From positions 17,721,277 to 17,785,276 of the forward strand of contig OY288261.1 of NCBI GenBank assembly GCA_958450325.1: 64,000 bases of DNA, written 5' to 3'. The notes under the pieces were generated by a model. That model saw nothing but the letters and a program-made list of their open reading frames with translations, did not search any database and was not told where the DNA came from. The stretch is from Agrostemma githago (Eukaryota; Streptophyta; Magnoliopsida; Caryophyllales; Caryophyllaceae). Below are positions 42,264 through 55,724 of the stretch, piece after piece. The stretch's first letter is position 1, and each line of letters opens with the position of its first letter. Made by a program: the position numbers and the translations under genes.

Positions 42264-44313
42264 CTAAGGGTAGTAACGCTTCAGCTGGTCCAGGTTGGTC
42301 GGGTTGACGAACTTATTCCCGTCCAGATCCTTCAGCATCACTGCTCCTCCTGATAGGATCTTCTTTACCAAGTATGGCCCAGCCCAGTTAGGTTTGAATT
42401 TTCCCCTTGGGTCAACTGGTAGTAAAGCTCGAACTGACTTAAGGACTAGATCCCCTTCCTTAATGTTTCTAGGCCTTACTCTTTTGTTGAAAGCCCGCTG
42501 GATCCTCTTCTGGTAGATTTGAATGTTGTTGAGGGCACGAGATCGTCGTTCGTCTAGTAGAACCAACGAGTCATACCGTGCTCGAACCCAGTCAGCTTCA
42601 GGTACTTGACTTTCTAACAGAATTCTGAGGGACGGTACCTCCAGTTCAACTGGTTGGACAGCCTCCATCCCATAAGTTAGGTAATACGGTGTCGCCCCGG
42701 TTGCGGTGCGAATTGACGTCCGGTATCCCCATAGGGCAAAAGGTATTTTGTCGGGCCAGTCCCGATAATTATCAGCCATCTTTTTTAGTATGGTGACAAT
42801 TGTTTTATTGGCCGCCTCTACTGCTCCATTTGTTTGGGGACGGTAAGGCGAGGACGTATGCCTTTGAATTTTATACTTGGTCAGCAGGGCCGCAGTCTCG
42901 GCTTGAAAATGAGTCCCGTGATCACTGATAAATTCATGTGGGATGCCATACTGACATATTATCTTGTTCTGGATAAACTTAGCGACATGCTTAGCATTGA
43001 GAATGCGATATGATTCAGCTTCGACCCATTTGGTGAAATAGTCGATAGCTACTAAAATGAAACAGTCCCCGCCGGTACCAGAGGGATTTATTTTCCCGAT
43101 TATGTCGATACCCCATGTCGAGAATGGCCAGGGCGATGTCATGGTATAAAGCAATGATGACGGCGGGTGTTGCACATTGGCGAAGATCTGGCAGTTATGA
43201 CAATGTTTGACATATAACTGACAGCCGGCTTCCATAGTATTCCAGTAATACCCGAGCCTCATGATTTTTCGGACCAGCATGTGAGCATTCATATGTGGGC
43301 CGTTTTCACCATCATGTATTTCGGCCATGACCTTTTCGGCCTTATATTTATCAACACAAAGGAGAAGAGCCCCCTGTGCCGTCTTTTTGTACAGTCGTCC
43401 GTCATCGGTACGGACGAATTGGGTAGCTAGCCTCCGTAAGGCTTTCTTGGCTCGACCTTCTGTCCCGAGAGGATATTCTCTGTTTGTTAGGAACGTTAGT
43501 ACGGCCTGATACCATGGTTCGGGGTCAGTTATCTCAATATCTTCAATGTCGTGAATGTATGCCGGCTCGGACCGTCTTTCGACGCAAATTGGCATACTGG
43601 TCACGTGATCGGGAATGTTCATTAAAGATGCCAATTTTGAGAGTGCATCTGCAAACTGATTTTCTTCTCGGGGCAGGTATATGTATTCTACCCTTTGGAA
43701 TTGTTTCTCGAGATCCCTTACTCGTGCCTGGTAGGCCACGAGATTAGCATTCCGAGTCTTCCATTTTTGGAGTGCTTGGTTAATGACCAAGGATGAGTCA
43801 CCATGTACCCGGAGATTTGTGATCCCCAGATTGGCGGCGGCTTGTAGCCCGTAAATGCATGCTTCGTACTCGGCTGCATTATTGGTAAGGTCAAAGTCCA
43901 GTTTGATGGACACGGGAGTACGCTCTCCTCTTGGCGAGATTAGGAGGATCCCGACTCCGAACTCTCGAAAATTGGATGCTTCATCAAAGTATAAATCCCA
44001 TGTTTCGGTATCGGTATGGAAGATATCTTCGTCCGGGAAGGACCAGGTGTCGGTGTATCCTTCTTCAGTTATCGGGCTGTCGGCGAGAAATTCAGCTACT
44101 ACTCGACCTTTAATAGCCTTTAATGGCACAAATTTTAGGTCGAAATCTGCTAGCATTAGAGTCCATCTAGAAATCCGGCCATTGAGAATGGGCTTTTCGA
44201 AGAGGTATTTGATTGGGTCCATCTTGGATAGCACATGGACCTCGTAGCTGAGCATATAGTGCCAAAGCTTCTTAGTGGCCCAAACCAGAGCCAAACATGT
44301 CTTTTCGAGCATG
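42264..44313 (-). CDS. pol: Tat pol C-terminal part: RNase H end, second RNase H, integrase
   Basis: Frame open from the nested-element edge (44318) to TAA at 42264. It starts in the end of the first RNase H (TMLEKTCLALVWATKKL), then a connection, then a second RNase H of archaeal type (WDLYFDEASNFREFGVGILL, TNNAAEYEACIYGL, HGDSSLVI), the Tat hallmark; the usual YFDGAS has glutamate for glycine. Integrase follows: HHCC zinc finger (HMNAH…CQLYVKHCHNCQ), catalytic D in GIDIIGKI, D in FISDHGTHF, E in TNGAVEAANK. The C-terminus (LKFKPNWAGPYLV-type GPY motif, here KFKPNWAGPYLVKK) lacks a chromodomain, as expected for Tat. This part has no stop, but it is cut off from its N-terminal half by element B. 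Confidence 0.9.
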
Positions 44314-45311
44314 GTATATGTAACACCCGCTATTTTTCCTATCACTTTTATTCTTTCCGTTAGGACTCCGTCTTAACTCTGTCACTTTTTCGGCCTCATA
44401 TTTCATCACTTTACTAAGCTCTATTTTAATTTTCGATTTTAATAATTTTTATTTTTAATTTTAAAGTTTTTAATTCTTTTAAATCCATTTACGTGGTTTC
44501 TTTGTAAACTAATTAATTTTTCCGCAAGGAATTCTATTTCTATTCGAATTGACGTTTTTAAACTCGGATTTAAGATACTCTTCCTAAAAATGTTTGGATA
44601 CGTTTATATAATATTTTCACTAGTAAATATTTTTATTTACAAGTATTTAGTTGTTAATAAATTTTATTACGAAGCTTCGCAAATAATTATTTTCTTACGC
44701 GAGGTTTACTCGAATTACCTTGAAATGCCTTTAACTATTTTCCGATTATACTTTTTATCAACTTATAAATTATTTGAGACATTTTCCTCATATTTTGGAC
44801 CGACAAAGCTTCTTGTCGCAATTTAACTACGTTTTACTAACACGTTTCATTTTATCACTTTAAACCGTAAACATAAGATTCTTTTCCTTTCATTGAATTG
44901 AGGCTTTAATACCCAAACTTTTCATTCCTTCCCTTATCCTTTTTGGCCGGTCAACCTATGCTAGTAAGCACTTTGGATTCTTAATTCCACCTTAATTCCA
45001 CCTTAATTCCACCTTAATTCTATTTATGCCCATTTAACTTTAGTAACCTCCTCCTCATTTACATTCATTTTTGCATTAACAAAAAAATATTCAACATCAT
45101 CTTCTTCCTCCCTTTGGCCGTGTACCCCATCCTCCCTCTAGGATTCTTGCTCCATTTCGAGTCACAATCGCATCAATTTTATCGTCATAATAATCCTCTT
45201 TCCAATTCCTTCGTTAAGGTAATAATCGATGTCGTTTTCGATCATTATTTACCTTGATTTTTAGCTTTACTCATGGTAATTTTTCTGCCATGATTTTCGT
45301 GTTTGGTAGGA

Positions 45312-45365
45312 TTTGTGGACGATCCCGAGGCCGACGAGTACATAATCGATTCAAACTTGGAGTAG
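45312..45365 (+). CDS. Conserved mini-exon in element B LTR 1
   Basis: F-V-D-D-P-E-A-D-E-Y-I-I-D-S-N-L-E then TAG. Upstream is GTGTTTGGTAG (acceptor-like; the AG just precedes the G-A before the frame), with a possible donor TTAAG/GTAATAATCG near 45217. Downstream is TAGAG/GTAACG. It aligns with 9356-9409 of element A with mostly third-position differences. Confidence 0.45.
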   Translation, partial: FVDDPEADEYIIDSNLE

Positions 45366-46782
45366 AGGTAACGTCGATGTTACTTGGTATTTCATGATTT
45401 TAATTGTGTATTTACATGTATATATTTTTATGTTTTATTTTGACAATATATGTATGTCACTAAATCTGGAAAATTTTTAAAAGTTGAAAATTTGCATGTT
45501 TCGGTATTTTTATCGCTTTTACGAGATTAACGATTAAATTGTTATATTAATTTGTAAAATTGTAATATTCGGCCTAAACTTGTAATATATGATTATATTC
45601 TGTAAAAATGAATTTTTTTTATGATTTTTAATAATTTGGTATTTTTCTGATATTTTTGATATCGATTATTGAATTTTTACCGTTTACGAACAAAAACGAT
45701 TAAAAACCAATTTTTATTTATAGCACTTAATCATTTTATTTTAATCTGAGATTTGACGTGGATAATCTTTCTGATGAAAAATCATTTTCTGAATGTTTTC
45801 ATAATTTTTCGGGATTATTAAGTGGGTGAATTAATTAATCACTTTAAATCATCGTTTATCGTTAAAACCGTGTGTGACGTTTAAATTCTCGATTTCTGGT
45901 CTTTTGTTTAAATTTTGGAAAAAAAATATTAGTTTCTGGAAAATCATTATTTTTAAGTTTAATAATAATTTTTGGATATTAATACTTAAATCGTTTTGTA
46001 ATTACTATTTTTATTAATCGTTATTGTTGAGATTAGACGATTAACGAGAAAACCCTTTAAAAACCTAGTTTAAGGATTCTGGAAAATTCTCTTTTCTGGA
46101 CAGAATGTCCAAAAATATATTTTATCTATTTTACGTAATTTTTGTACTATTTATTAAAGTCTTTAAATAATAGTAATGATTTTTGGACAAAATTTCGATT
46201 TATCGTTAAAATGCTTCGTCTTACCTAAAAGAATTATTTTTCCAGCAATTTTGAAAATATTTAAATCTGAAACATTGATAGTTAAATCACCCCTTATCAT
46301 ATTCTAAATTTTTTTTAATGGTTTAATTAAATAAAACATGTTAAAAGATTTATTTTTACATTTGCCGTAAAATCCTATTTATGTTCGTATTGTCGAAACT
46401 AATAATAATTGGGGAATTTTAATTTTATAAATTTTGGAAACACCCTAATTAGTAGTATTAAAATATTTAAGACATTTTTAATCATTTTATAAACACTTGT
46501 ATGGTATTTTAATAATTTTATAAACTCAAATGTTTTCACTTTAACAATTAATATCGTTAAGGCCGAAAGTATTAGTTTTATAAATCTATATCTTTTACTA
46601 AAAAGGTTTTATTAGTATGAACTAATATTTTCGCTATTTTGATATGATGTTATTTTTTGTAAAGTTTCTAAATATAAAAGTTTCCTAAAATAAAATTTTC
46701 CTCTTTTGGAAGGCGATCCGTTTTCCCTTTTGTTCTCTTATTATTTACAATGATTACATCTTTTGAATATTGATAATGGCTT

Positions 46783-47220
46783 TGTTTTGGAGTTATGGAA
46801 TAAGGAAAAGTGTGGGTTTAGAGTAATATAGTCTGGGATGTACGTTTTGCCATCAACTATAAAGCTGGTGTGTCTATGTTGAGACACATTGGTCATTGAA
46901 CTGAGCATGGTTTGTGTTCAGGAGAGTGTATGTTTACCTTAAACTTAGATATCGCATCGTGTAAGTCGCGTGGGGTTGAACTGGGTATGGTTTGTATCCA
47001 GGAGGGATGTGCACTACTTAAACCAGGACCTCGCTGCACGCAGTCCTGTTATAGTTGAGTTGCCTAGTTAGAGATCAAAGTCTGATTTGTTTTGACTAAG
47101 TTCTCGAAACTAGATTTTAGTATTGTCCTAGTGAAAGTCTAGATTCTACATTAATCCTATCCATAACGCCATTTTGATTATTTTATTTATTATCGATATA
47201 AATTGGTTTGCAGGTTGGCA
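46783..47220 (+). promoter_or_regulatory. Conserved LTR core with hairpins (element B)
   Basis: Counterpart of 10952-11390. The stem TGTGTCT/AGACACA is kept (46869-46875, 46882-46888) while the loop is ATGTTG instead of AGTTAG. The stem CAGGAC/GTCCTG is identical. It ends at TTTGCAG/GTTG with AG at 47212-47213. Confidence 0.45.
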
Positions 47221-47694
47221 AATATTTTTATGTTTCTTCGGTAACCATTTTAATATTTTGGTTTTGTGCCGAAAACTTATTTTAATATGATGTTTTACTG
47301 TTTTAATATGATGTTTTACTGTTTTCCATTTTTATTATTTTTCTATAGTAGTAAGTACAATTTTAAAATCCTGTTATACGGCTGGGAGAACGTTGACGTT
47401 GCTACCCACTGATTGTGGCTGTTATGTTTTAACATGGCAGGTATACGTGTTTGTTTCCGGTGGGTGTGGGCTAGCGAGCAGTCTTGGATCCTGCTTGATT
47501 TTCTTTTTATAACTATGTCTTACGGATTGTTTAAACCTTTTTACAGATTGTTTTAAATTTTAGCCATTTTTATGTATGGCATACGTTTGACTTTACCAAT
47601 TTAATTTACTAAGACATAGTTACAATGTGTTTTAATCCCGACTCTACAGTGTTTCCGCCACTGTATCGCGTTAGAATTTCTAGGGGATTACAGT

Positions 47695-47706
47695 TGGTAT
47701 CAGAGC
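47695..47706 (+). promoter_or_regulatory. Primer binding site, initiator-Met tRNA (B)
   Basis: TGGTATCAGAGC two bases after the end of LTR 1 at 47692. Confidence 0.93.
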
Positions 47707-47885
47707 ATCACTGCTCCCAACGCTTACACCTGAAAATAGGGAAAAACACCAGTAAATTATTTAAACAGTAATTAAAAATATTATTAGAAATGGGTAGAAA
47801 CAAATAAGGACTTAACTGTTAGGATTATCTGTTCCTGAACTCGATGATTAGCATTGATTATGTGTTGTTATTTGTAATTTTCAAG

Positions 47886-50366
47886 ATGGCCGGAAGAGGC
47901 ACCCGGAACAACAACAACAACAACAACAATGACCAAGGAGGGATCGAAGCACTGGCTGAGACGCTACGCAACATAACACAAGCCATGAACGAAATGAACA
48001 ACAGGAACCACCAGAGACGCTTTAGCTTCTCCCATGCAGCTGAAGGAATGGCTAAAAGCAAGCTGGATTTTTATGATGGCGCTGTGGACCCCGAAGTCAT
48101 GAACCGTTGGTTTCGGCTGATGGAACGACAGTTCGGAATTTACTCCGCCCCCGAGAATCAGAAGGTGGGCTTGGCGGTTCTGTACCTGTCAAATGATGCG
48201 GACCGATGGTGGACCCAGGTTGGCCCAACCACACTCCAAACTCCAGGATTCAACTGGACTCAGTTCAAGGCTCTCCTAGGACAAAGATTCTATCCTGAGG
48301 AACTGAGGCGTCAGAGGATGACTGAATTCAGCTCTCTACGCCAGGGCACCATGTCGGTAGAAGCGTACACTACTCGGTTCGATTTCCTGGCGAATTATGC
48401 TGGAGACCTGCTACCCAATGAGAATTCCCGAATTTTCTTTTATCGAGAAGGTCTTCGAGCCGATATCACCCTCAACATTCCCCGGAATCTCGCAACAGTT
48501 AATGAGCTCTATAATGCTGCACTTTACGCAGAGTCTTCAATCGAGCGGGTGAAATCTATGAACCCATCATCTGGTTATAAACGACCCTTCTCCCATTCTG
48601 GGAATAACTCTTCATCTTCTTCTAAGAAGTTCAACTCTGGAGGTAGTGGTTTCAAGAAGAACAATTTCAACTCGAAGCCCAACAACAAGAAGGATTCTAC
48701 CTGTTTCAAATGCAAGAAGGCTTATCATCCTGGTTTGACTTGTGAGGGTAACCCTGTTACCTGTTTCCACTGTGGAGAAGTGGGACACCGCTCTACCTTC
48801 TGCCCGAAGAAAGCAGCAACCGACACAGCTACTGCAGCTGGCGCTGTTACTACTCCCACTCCTCGTAAGGGATGTATCTTTCTGATGAGTCGTGCCGACG
48901 CTGAGGCTAACCCTGATGTGGTTACGGGTATGTTTCTAATTTCTGGTGTTAGTGCTTATATATTATTTGATACTGGCGCTTCCACATCTGTCATATCTTC
49001 TATTCTGGCTTCAAAATTATCCTTAACCCCCTGTCAAGCTGAACCAATAGCTATTTCCCTTCCTTCTGGTGAAATTGTTGACTGTTCCAAGGCTTATCAG
49101 AATGTGCCTATTCTCTTTGGTGGTACTATTCTTCCTTCCACTCTCCTTGAGTTCCCTCTCGCTGAGTTCGACGTCATTTTGGGAATGGACTGGTTAGCTC
49201 TGTATGACGCGAGGTTTCAGTGTCGAGATCAGAAAATTTCTTTGAAGACTCCCAAAGGTGTTCGAGTGTCTTATCGTGGTGGTCGAAGACAGAAGGGTAT
49301 CAAAATTATTTCAGCCATGAAAGCTATCAGAATGCAGAGGAAAGGTTGCCAAGCATTTTTATGTACGGTAACTGTAACTACTGAACTCCCTAAACTCGAG
49401 GAAGTGCGCATAGTGTGTGATTATGCGGATGTATTTCCCGAGGAGTTACCAGGTATTCCACCCGAACGAGATGTGGAATTCACCATTGAACTCGTGCCTG
49501 GTACTGGCCCGATCGCCAAAGCACCTTTCAGAATGGTTCCCGCTGAGTTGCAAGAGCTACGCAAGCAATTGGATGAAATGATTGAGAAAGATTTCATTCG
49601 TCCAAGTTCTTCCCCTTGGGGCGCTCCTGTACTTTTTGTCAAGAAGAAAGACGGTTCGATGCGCCTGTGCATTGATTATCGTGATCTCAACAAGGTTACG
49701 ATCAAGAACAAATATCCTTTGCCCAGAATTGATGATCTCTTTGATCAACTTAAGGGTGCTTCTGTGTTTTCCAAGATCGATCTAAGATCTGGATACCATC
49801 AAATCCCCGTCCGTGAATCAGATATTCCGAAGACGGCTTTTAGTTCGAGGTATGGACATTATGAATTCAAAGTCATGCCTTTTGGACTAACCAATGCTCC
49901 TGCTGTTTTTAAGGACCAGATGAACAGAACTTTCAGGGAGTATTTGGATCAGTGTGTTGTTGTCTTTATTGATGACATCCTGATTTATTCCAAGTCGGAA
50001 GTCGAGCATGCAGAACATCTCAAGATTATTCTTGGCATTCTACGAGAACAAAAGTGGTATGCTAAGTTTTCCAAGTGTGAGTTCTGGCTTTCCGAGGTAG
50101 CTTTTCTGGGGCATGTTATCACAAAGGAAGGTATTAAAGTTGACCCAGCTAAGATTTCAGCTATCGAGAGCTGGGCAAGTCCCAAAGATGTTGGCGAGAT
50201 CCGAAGTTTCCTAGGTCTTGCTGGCTATTGTCGAAGGTTTGTGCAAGATTTCTCTAAGATAGCTCGGCCTATGACTCAATTACTCAAGAACGAGAATAAA
50301 TTCTTGTGGAGTCAAGCATGTGATGATGCTTTTTCTGAGCTCAAGAGAAGGCTGCTCCTATCCTGA
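47886..50366 (+). pseudogene. gag-pol: Element B gag-pol part 1: gag, zinc knuckles, protease, RT
   Basis: One continuous frame from ATG 47886 (MAGRGTRN, followed by an asparagine run); an in-frame ATG at 47844 adds 14 residues. Retrotrans_gag core, then two CCHC knuckles (CFKCKKAYHPGLTC, CFHCGEVGHRSTFC) with no intron between, then protease DTG (LFDTGAST), then RT with LCIDYRDLN, intact VMPFGLTNAP and FIDDILIYS. It ends by frameshift after KRRL: compared with element A, seven bases are missing near 50353, between short GCT repeats. Confidence 0.92.
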
Positions 50367-51607
50367 CCTTACCTGAGGAAGGCGTTGGTTTCGATGTATA
50401 TTGTGACGCTTCAAAGAATGGTTTGGGATGTGTCCTTATGCAGAGTGGTAAGGTGATCGCATATGCCTCGAGACAATTGAAAGTTCATGAGGTGAATTAC
50501 CCTACCCACGACTTGGAGTTAGCAGCTGTGGTTCATGCTTTGAAAGTTTGGAGGCATTATCTGTATGAAGTAAGATGCAAGGTTCACACTGACCATAAGA
50601 GCCTGCGATATCTCTTCACGCAGAAGGATTTGAATGCGAGACAGAGACGCTGGATCGAATTAGTGAACGACTATGATCTTGAATTGGTGTATTGTGAGGG
50701 AAAAGCTAACATGGTTGCTGATGCCCTTAGCAGAAAGACCCTCCATTCCTTAACTCCGTATTCTGGCTTATCTGAGAAGTTGGCCCGAGAATTTGCCAGG
50801 ATGTCTATTGATGTTGTTGATGAGGGTTATGATGGTCGCCTCAATGCCCTTGTTGATGAACCAACTATTTTCCGTGAGATTCGTGAGAAGCAGTTGGAAG
50901 ATCCTTTTGTAGCTGGTATTCGAGAAAAGATGAATCTTGGTAAGGCCCTTGATTTTTCTGTGGATTCCAGTGGAGCACTGAAATTTAAAAACCGCTGGGT
51001 TGTCCCTAGTGATGCTGAGGTGAGAAAGCAAGTTCTAACCGAGGCACATAAGACGAGGTACTCTATTCATCCTGGTGGCGACAAGATGTATCGGGATTTG
51101 AAGCTCCATTTCTGGTGGCCTCATATGAGAGAGGACATCGCTGAGTTTGTAAGTAAGTGCTTAACATGTCAGCAAGTGAAGTTCGAGCACAAGAAGCCTG
51201 GGGGTTTGCTTCAACCACTCCCTGTTCCTGAATGGAAATGGCAGTGCATATCGATGGATTTTGTGATGGCATTACCTAGAACCGTGAATGGAAGAAACGG
51301 TATTTGGGTTGTGGTAGATCGCTTCACCAAGTGTGCACGATTCGTCCCTATTCGCGACACTTGGAGTCTGGAGAAGCTTGCAGAGGTGTATGTTGCCGAG
51401 GTTGTTCGTCATCATGGCGTACCGCTCGAGATTGTTTCAGATAGGGATCCGAGATTTTGCTCTAAATTCTGGAAGGCTTTGCAAGATGCTTTGGGAAGCA
51501 AATTATTGATGAGTACCACTTTCCATGCTGCTACGGATGGGCAGTCCGAGAGAACGATCCAAACTTTGGAGGATATGCTGCGGGCTTGTGCCCTGGATTT
51601 CCAATAG
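50367..51607 (+). pseudogene. pol: Element B pol part 2: RNase H and integrase
   Basis: The frame after the 7-bp deletion. RNase H (YCDASKNGLGCVL, THDLELAAVVHALK, TDHKSLRYLF), then the integrase zinc finger H-H-C-C complete in one frame (HKTRYSIHPGGDKMYRDLKLHFWW, CLTCQQ), then the core D, D, E residues (MDFVMALPR, EIVSDRDPRF, DGQSERTIQ). The frame stops at TAG 51605-51607 where element A has an aspartate codon. Confidence 0.92.
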
Positions 51608-52291
51608 AATTGGATCCGACATCTTCCGCTGGTAGAGTTTTCCTATAACAGCTATCATGCCTCCATTAAGATGTCCCCGTTCGAGGCACTGTATGGTCGA
51701 AAGTGCCGTAGTCCCGTCTGTTGGGATGTCCCTGGTTAGGTGAAGATTTTGGGTCCGGATTTGTTAGCTCAGACTATTGATGTGGTGAATGTGGTCCGAT
51801 CTAGGATGAAGTCTGCCCAGGATCGACAGAAGTCGTATGCTGACGTCCGTCGCCGACCTTTGGAGTTTTCGGTTGGTGATCTTGTGTTCCTGAAGGTATC
51901 ACCTATGAAAGGGGTGAAACGGTTCGGGATTAAGGGCAAGCTCAACCCTAAGTTCGTTGGCCCGTACCCTATAGTCGAGAAAGTGGGCGAAGTTGCTTAT
52001 AAGCTGGAATTGCCTGCTTCTATGGGTAAGGTTCACGATGTTTTCCATGTTTCTCAGCTGAAGAAATATGTTAGTGACCCCGAGCACGTGTTGGAACCCG
52101 AGATTGTGGATGTCCAACCAGACTTGACCTATGAAGAAAGGCCGGTGAAGATCACTGATCGCCGTGAGAAGCGCTTAAGGAACAAAGTTGTACCCCTGGT
52201 AAAAGTTTTATGGCGTTGTAATCGTTTTGAGGAAGAAACGTGGGAAACCGAGTCTTCGATGCGAGCTAAGCATCCTCATCTCTTCGAGTAA
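51608..52291 (+). pseudogene. pol: Element B pol part 3: integrase C-terminus and chromodomain-like tail
   Basis: Same frame as part 2. A second TAG at 51737-51739 replaces the GAG seen in A; a codon is also missing near 51645. The tail KITDRREKRLRNKVVPLVKVLWRCNRFEEETWE ends at the natural TAA with PHLFE, as in element A. Confidence 0.9.
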
Positions 52292-52359
52292 GGTAAACCT
52301 CGATTTCTATCCGCTTATTCTTAGTTTCGAGGACGAAACTTTCTTTTAGTGGGGAGGAT

Positions 52360-55300
52360 TGTAACACCCGCTATTTTTCCTATCACTTTTATTCTTTCCG
52401 TTAGGACTCCGTCTTAACTCTGTCACTTTTTCGGCCTCATATTTCATCACTTTACTAAGCTCTATTTTAATTTTCGAGTTTAATAATTTTTATTTTTAAT
52501 TTTAAAGTTTTTAATTCTTTTAAATCCATTTACGTGGTTTCTTTGTAAACTAATTAATTTTTCCGCAAGGAATTCTATTTCTATTCGAATTGACGTTTTT
52601 AAAATCGGATTTAAGTTACTCCTTTTCCTAAAAATGTTTGGATACGTTTATATAATATTTTCACTAGTAAATATTTTTATTTACAAGTATTTAGTCGTTA
52701 ATAAATTTTATTACGAAGCTTCGCGAATAATTATTTTCTTACGCGAGGTTTACTCGAATTACCTTGAAATGCCTTTAACTATTTTACGATTATACTTTTT
52801 ATCAACTTATAAATTATTTGAGACATTTTCCTCATATTTTGGACCGACAAAGCTTCTTGTCGCAATTTAACTACGTTTTACTAACACGTTTCATTTTATC
52901 ACTTTAAACCGTAAACATAAGATTCTTTTCCTTTCATTGAATTGAGGCTTTAATACCCAAACTTTTCATTCCTTCCCTTATCCTTTTTGGCCGGTCAACC
53001 TATGCTAGTAAGCACTTTGGATTCTTAATTCCACCTTAATTCCACCTTAATTCTATTTATGCCCATTTAACTTTAGTAACCTCCTCCTCATTTACATTCA
53101 TTTTTGCATTAACAAAAAAATATTCAACATCATCTTCTTCCTCCCTTTGGCTGTGTACCCCATCCTCCCTCTAGGATTCTTGCTCCATTTCGAGTCACAA
53201 TCGCATCAATTTTATCGTCATAATAATCCTCTTTCCAATTCCTTCGTTAAGGTAATAATCGATGTCGTTTTCGATCATTATTTACCTTGATTTTTAGCTT
53301 TTCTCATGGTAATTTTTCTGCCATGATTTTCGTGTTTGGTAGGATTTGTGGACGATCCCGAGGCCGACGAGTACATAATCGATTCAAACTTGGAGTAAAG
53401 GTAACGTCGATGTTACTTGGTATTTCATGATTTTAATTGTGTATTTACATGTATATATTTTTATGTTTTATTTTGACAATATATGTATGTCACTAAATCT
53501 GGAAAATTTTTAAAAGTTGAAAATTTGCATGTTTAGGTATTTTTATCGCTTTTACGAGATTAACGATTAAATTGTTATATTAATTTGTAAAATCGTAATA
53601 TTCGGCCTAAACTTGTAATATATGATTATATTCTGTAAAAATGAAGTTTTTTATGATTTTTAATAATTTGGTATTTTTCTGATATTTTTGATATCGATTA
53701 TTGAATTTTTACCATTTACGAACAAAAACGATTAAAAACCAATTTTTATTTATAGCACTTAAACATTTTATTTTAATCTGAAATTTGACGTGGATAATTT
53801 TTCTGATGAAAAATCATTTTCTGAATGTTTTCATAATTTTTCGGGATTATTAAGTGGGTGAATTAATTAATCACTTTAAATCATCGTTTATCGTTAAAAC
53901 CGTGTGTGACGTTTAAATTCTCGATTTCTGGTCTTTTGTTTAAATTTTGGAAAAAAAATATTAGTTTCTGGAAAATCATTATTTTTAAGTTTAATAATAA
54001 TTTTTGGATATTAATACTTAAATCGTTTTGTAATTACTATTTTTATTAATCGTTATTGTTGAGATTAGACGATTAACAAGAAAACCCTTTAAAAACCTAG
54101 TTTAAGGATTCTGGAAAATTCTCTTTTCTGGACAGAATATCCAAAAATATATTTTATCTATTTTACGTAATTTTTGTACTATTTATTAAAGTCTTTAAAT
54201 AATAGTAATGATTTTTGGACAAAATTTCGATTTATCGTTAAAATGCTTCGTCTTACCTAAAGGAATTATTTTTCCAGCAATTTTGAAAATATTTAAATCT
54301 GAAACATTGATAGTTAAATCACCCCTTATCATATTCTAAATTTTTTTTAATGGTTTAATTAAATAAAACACGTTAAAAGATTTATTTTTACATTTGCCGT
54401 AAAATCCTATTTATGTTCGTATTGTCGAAACTAATAATAATTGGGGAATTTTAATTTTATAAATTTTGAAAACACCCTAATTAGTAGTATTAAAATATTT
54501 AAGACATTTTTAATCATTTTATAAACACTTGTATGGTATTTTAATAATTTCATAAACTCAAATGTTTTCACTTTAACAATTAATATCGTTAAGGCCGAAA
54601 GTATTAGTTTTATAAATCTATATCTTTTACTAAAAAGGTTTTATTAGTATGAACTAATATTTTCGCTATTTTGATATGATGCTATTTTTTGTAAAGTTTC
54701 TATATATAAAAGTTTCCTAAAATAAAATTTTCCTCTTTTGGAAGGCGATCCGTTTTCCCTTTTGTTCTCTTATTATTTACAATGATTACATCTTTTGAAT
54801 ATTGATAATGGCTTTGTTTTGGAGTTATGGAATAAGGAAAAGTGTGGGTTTAGAGTAATATAGTCTGGGATGTACGTTTTGCCATCAACTATAAAGCTGG
54901 TGTGTCTATGTTGAGACACATTGGTCGTTGAACTGAGCATGGTTTGTGTTCAGGAGAGTGTATGTTTACCTTAAACTTAGATATCGCATCGTGTAAGTCG
55001 CGTGGGGTTGAACTGGGTATGGTTTGTATCCAGGAGGGGTGTGCACTACTTAAACCAGGACCTCGCTGCACGCAGTCCTGTTATAGTTGAGTTGCCTAGT
55101 TAGAGATCAAAGTCTGATTTGTTTTGACTAAGTTCTCGAAACTAGATTTTAGTATTGTCCTAGTGAAAGTCTAAATTCTACATTAATCCTATCCATAACG
55201 CCATTTTAATTATTTTATTTATTATCGATATAAATTGGTTTGCAGGTTGGCAAATATTTTTATGTTTCTTCGGTAACCATTTTAATATTTTGGTTTTGTG

Positions 55301-55724
55301 CCGAAAACTTATTTTAATATGATGTTTTACTGTTTTAATATGATGTTTTACTGTTTTCCATTTTTATTATTTTTCTATAGTAGTAAGTACAATTTTAAAA
55401 TCCTGTTATACGGCTGGGAGAACGTTGACGTTGCTCCCAACTGATTGTGGCTGTTATGTTTTAACATGGCAGGTATACGTGTTTGTTTCCGGTGGGTGTG
55501 GGCTAGCGAGCAGTCTTGGATCCTGCTTGATTTTCTTTTTATAATTATGTCTTACGGATTGTTTAAACTTTTTTACGGATTGTTTTAAATTTTAGCCATT
55601 TTTATGTATGGCATACGTTTGACTTTACCAATTTAATTTACTAAGACATAGTTACAGTGTGTTTTAATCCCGACTCTACAGTGTTTCCGCCACTGTATCG
55701 CGTTAGAATTTCTAGGGGATTACA
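52360..55724 (+). repeat. Chromovirus B LTR 2
   Basis: 3365 bp, ends GGGGATTACA. It has one CCTTAATTCCA unit fewer than LTR 1 and a small number of substitutions, so insertion is fairly recent. It carries its own copy of the mini-exon and core. Confidence 0.95.
53345..53398 (+). CDS. Conserved mini-exon in element B LTR 2
   Basis: Same 17 codons as LTR 1 of element B, but ending in TAA rather than TAG. The stop function is kept through a base change. Confidence 0.45.
   Translation, partial: FVDDPEADEYIIDSNLE

Larger units (their letters stand above)
44319..47692 (+). repeat. Chromovirus B LTR 1
   Basis: 3374 bp. Nearly identical to 52360-55724; differences include one extra CCTTAATTCCA unit near 44990-45020. 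It contains the mini-exon (45312-45365) and the conserved core (46783-47220). Short open frames near 44590-44826 repeat in LTR 2 only because the LTRs are copies. Confidence 0.95.
44319..55724 (+). mobile_element. Chromovirus B, Tekay/Del clade, inserted in Tat RNase H
   Basis: LTRs 44319-47692 and 52360-55724 with ends TGTAACACCC and GGGGATTACA. The target duplication is GTATA (44314-44318) against TTATA (55725-55729), one mismatch. Joining the Tat reading frame across the insertion shows GTATA (KYT) is the original. It is related to tandem element A but clearly another family: LTRs are diverged except for a core and the mini-exon. It has an initiator-Met primer site and a polypurine tract. 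Its coding region carries a 7-bp deletion and two stops. Confidence 0.95.

Noticed and set aside
44590..44826. A 78-codon frame found in both LTRs of element B
   Set aside because: Low-complexity, aromatic-rich frame in AT-rich LTR; duplicated by LTR copying, with no counterpart in element A.
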